This document shows positions 5,923 to 7,338 of a stretch of DNA of 7,338 nt, in pieces (the first letter of the stretch is position 1; every line of letters starts with the position of its first letter). The notes beneath the pieces were generated by a model that made no database searches, was not told where the DNA came from, and saw only the letters and a list, made by a program, of their open reading frames with translations. The position numbers were made by a program, and so were the translations under genes. The stretch spans positions 1 to 7,338 of the forward strand of contig JAUVVP010000083.1 of NCBI GenBank assembly GCA_030604585.1. Direction: 5' to 3'. Source of the DNA: Planctomycetota bacterium (lineage in GTDB: Bacteria > Planctomycetota > Brocadiia > SM23-32).

Positions 5923-6766
5923 CGCCGCTCTCCTCGCCAGGCGGCTTTCGGTCGGCCTTAGCCCCGAACCAGGCGTTGATCAGCTCGCCGGCTTCCTCCT
6001 CCAGCATGATGGCCAGAAGGTTCGTGCGGCTCCGGAAATAGTGATAGAGGACCAGGGCGGGGACGGCGATGGTGAGCCCCGCGCCCGTCGTGATGAGCGC
6101 CTTGGAGATGTCGCCGCCCAGCAGCGAGGCGTCGCCCAGCGACCCGGCGGCCGCCACTTTGTCGAACGCGCCGATCATGCCGATCACGGTTCCCAGCAGA
6201 CCCAGCAGCGGCGAGACCGTGGCGACCACAGCCAGCGGGTACGCCTTCTGTGCGTGCCGCCGCAGGTCACGGGATGCCATGTCAGCCGCCATCGTGGAGA
6301 CGTCGGCCATGCTGCTGTGGCGATGCCTGGCGACGACGGCCAGGACGCGCGCCAGCGTGCTGTTGCTCTTGTCCGGCAGGGCCTGGATCTCGTCCCACTT
6401 GCCCCGCCGCCACAGCCTGTCGGCTCGGTCGGCAAGGCCGTCCGGCACGACGGTGCCGCTGCGCAGGTTAACCAGCCGCTCAATGGCGTACCCCACACCC
6501 GCCACCGATGCGAGAAGCAGGAAGACCATCGTCAGCCCGCCCTGCCTCAGCTTCAGGACAAAGGCTTCGCCGGTGGTCAGTTCATGGGCACCGCGACCGG
6601 GTCCGGGCACGTCGCCCTGAACCGGCGTGTCCGGGAGCACCTCCAGGACATCAGCGGGCCCCGCCTCGGTATCCGGGACGACTGCCTGCCCCAGCGCGAA
6701 CGGACCGTGAAGCCACAAAGCCAGCAACGCCGCGACGATGACGACAAGAGCCCGTCGAGAGTCCAT
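5912..6766 (-). CDS. exbB: ExbB/TolQ/MotA family proton channel protein with N-terminal signal peptide
   Basis: 284 residues from the chosen ATG. It has a signal peptide (1-25, hydrophobic ALVVIVAALLALWLHG, possible cut near ALGQA) and an acidic, Pro-rich periplasmic stretch (about 26-72). The three ExbB membrane helices lie at about 76-97, 177-199 and 222-244. The family signature is clear: AVVATVSPLLGLLGTVIGMIGAF (helix 2) and DISKALITTGAGLTIAVPALV (helix 3). It should form the pentameric inner-membrane channel that, with ExbD, turns proton flow into movement. The start is decided by AGGAGG (6774-6779), 7 nt from the ATG. The frame stays open a further 98 codons upstream, but that part has no family resemblance and contains the promoter. 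The extra signal peptide is common in PVC-type ExbB and absent from E. coli ExbB. First gene of the operon. Confidence 0.94.
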   Translation of the reverse strand: MDSRRALVVIVAALLALWLHGPFALGQAVVPDTEAGPADVLEVLPDTPVQGDVPGPGRGAHELTTGEAFVLKLRQGGLTMVFLLLASVAGVGYAIERLVNLRSGTVVPDGLADRADRLWRRGKWDEIQALPDKSNSTLARVLAVVARHRHSSMADVSTMAADMASRDLRRHAQKAYPLAVVATVSPLLGLLGTVIGMIGAFDKVAAAGSLGDASLLGGDISKALITTGAGLTIAVPALVLYHYFRSRTNLLAIMLEEEAGELINAWFGAKADRKPPGEESGDAD

Positions 6767-6773
6767 CCAGCAT

Positions 6774-6779
6774 CCTCCT
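6774..6779 (-). promoter_or_regulatory. Ribosome binding site that fixes the exbB start
   Basis: AGGAGG on the minus strand ends 7 nt before ATG 6766-6764. It selects this start over the in-frame upstream codons, and the resulting N-terminus is a convincing signal peptide. Confidence 0.8.
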
Positions 6780-6842
6780 ACGTGAACCAGAACGACGAGC
6801 CTGCCGGCACCGCGCGCACGGGCTTCGCCCTGTTGGGGATGA

Positions 6843-6871
6843 AATGTACGCCCCAGGCGGACGCGTGTCAA
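6843..6871 (-). promoter_or_regulatory. Sigma70-like promoter of the exbB-exbD operon
   Basis: On the minus strand a perfect TTGACA (6871 to 6866) is followed by a 17-bp spacer and TACATT (6848 to 6843, 4/6 to TATAAT). A start near 6836 gives a leader of about 70 nt to exbB. The leader contains a small hairpin, GGGC-GAA-GCCC (6820-6830). The full -35 and ideal spacing make this a strong call by eye. Confidence 0.62.
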
Positions 6872-7282
6872 CCGCTCGCCTGGTTGCTTCCATGCGACTT
6901 GAACGCCCCGGTTCAGTGCCGGGCGGACCGGCAGCTCGTCCTGCTCTATCGCCCGCTCCAGGGCCGGCCGCACCGCAGCCTGCCGGCAAGAAGAAAGGCC
7001 CTCCAGCCGCGTGGAGCCGGCGGGCCTACGTTCTTCTACCTGGAAACGGACACGACCCAACCTGGCGCACGCCCCCGGTGGACCCCGGGCAGCGTCATCT
7101 CCCCGTGCGTCAAACGCAGGGCGCCGCCGTACCGCCAGCCGTCGGCGCAGTCACCCTGGCATCAGCGACTGTGTCATATCAACTGCTGCAACAACACTCT
7201 GCAAGAGACGTCTACGGTTCTGAGTGTTACACGCCGCCGCCCACCGGGCCTTGGTCCGCGGCAGGCGGCGGACAGTTACAGC
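6872..7282. other. Non-coding stretch upstream of the exbB promoter
   Basis: About 410 bp with no gene I can support. Frames are open on both strands, but their translations are Pro/Arg/Gly-rich, have no recognisable motifs and look like chance openings in GC-rich DNA. It contains an 8-bp palindrome AGACGTCT (7206-7213) and a hairpin GTCCGC/GCGGAC with an 8-nt loop (7254-7273). The hairpin lies 9 nt beyond a possible leftward stop codon at 7283-7285. No T-tract follows it, so it is at best a weak terminator. Confidence 0.4.
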
Positions 7283-7336
7283 TCAGTCAAGCAGACCGAA
7301 AAGCACCAACTGGCCTTCCTGACGCGCTGTGATAAG
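7283..7336 (-). CDS. Possible C-terminal end of a leftward gene entering from the right edge
   Basis: On the minus strand one frame entering from the window edge reads LITARQEGQLVLFGLLD then TGA (7283-7285). A GC-rich hairpin follows 9 nt later (7254-7273), the arrangement expected at a gene end. The composition is protein-like, but 17 codons are too few to name a family. The opposite strand is also open through here (+ frame ...SVKQTEKHQLAFLTRCDKL) with more typical third-base GC but no start codon close by, so the call is weak. Confidence 0.22.
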   Translation of the reverse strand, partial: LITARQEGQLVLFGLLD

Positions 7337-7338
7337 CT

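Noticed and set aside
6767..7060. N-terminal extension of ExbB by 98 codons
   Set aside because: The extension has no family resemblance and contains the TTGACA/TACATT promoter. The shorter start has an AGGAGG site and a signal peptide.
7254..7273. Hairpin GTCCGC/GCGGAC as an intrinsic terminator
   Set aside because: The stem is only 6 bp and no T-tract follows on either strand, so it is mentioned only as context.
6844..7332. 162-codon + strand frame at the right end
   Set aside because: It is Pro/Arg/Gly-rich, has no motif and runs over the exbB promoter in antisense, so it is probably a chance frame.
1..7338. CRISPR array, tRNA or rRNA genes
   Set aside because: I saw no regularly spaced repeats, no tRNA-like cloverleaf and no rRNA sequence on either strand.

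Overview
This is a GC-rich bacterial window. It holds eight recognisable protein genes (one cut by the left edge, one broken by a stop codon), one small transposon-like element and several promoter-like sites. The third member of the exbB/exbD operon carries a membrane anchor, a long coiled coil and a C-terminal beta-sandwich-like domain. That combination, plus an ExbB with a signal peptide, resembles genomes of the PVC superphylum (Planctomycetes, Lentisphaerae, Kiritimatiellota) or neighbours such as Armatimonadota or Hydrogenedentota. The lineage is an inference from gene style, not from a marker gene. Shine-Dalgarno sites are strong for most genes, and TAG, TGA and TAA all serve as normal stops.

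Layout. Positions 3-77 (+) are the C-terminus of a ComM/YifB-like AAA+ protein. It converges on an M55 D-aminopeptidase gene (127-969, -). Upstream of that on the same strand are a tandem-ACT-domain protein (1130-1555), a TIGR04076-type small protein interrupted by an in-frame TAG (1741-2007) and a small carboxymuconolactone-decarboxylase-like protein without its redox cysteines (2105-2401). A divergent regulatory region (2402-2635) separates this leftward block from a rightward flavodoxin-like gene (2636-3076).

At 3077-3253 sits a 177-bp near-perfect palindrome. It has 18-bp terminal inverted repeats, is flanked by TAA on both sides, and is placed exactly at the flavodoxin stop codon; it is best explained as a MITE. 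Facing it from the right is a leftward operon, exbB (5912-6766), exbD (5494-5922) and a 706-residue membrane-anchored coiled-coil protein (3420-5540). It is driven by a good sigma70-like promoter at 6843-6871. The three reading frames overlap, so they are probably translated together.

How the parts work together. ExbB and ExbD should form a proton-driven motor in the inner membrane. The 706-residue protein occupies the place where a TonB- or TolA-like force transducer is expected, but it shows no TonB signature. It may couple the motor to a periplasmic or envelope target through its coiled coil and its C-terminal domain. The left half looks like ordinary metabolic and regulatory genes with no evident common pathway. 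The two most notable local events are the MITE at the stop codon and the amber codon in the TIGR04076 gene.
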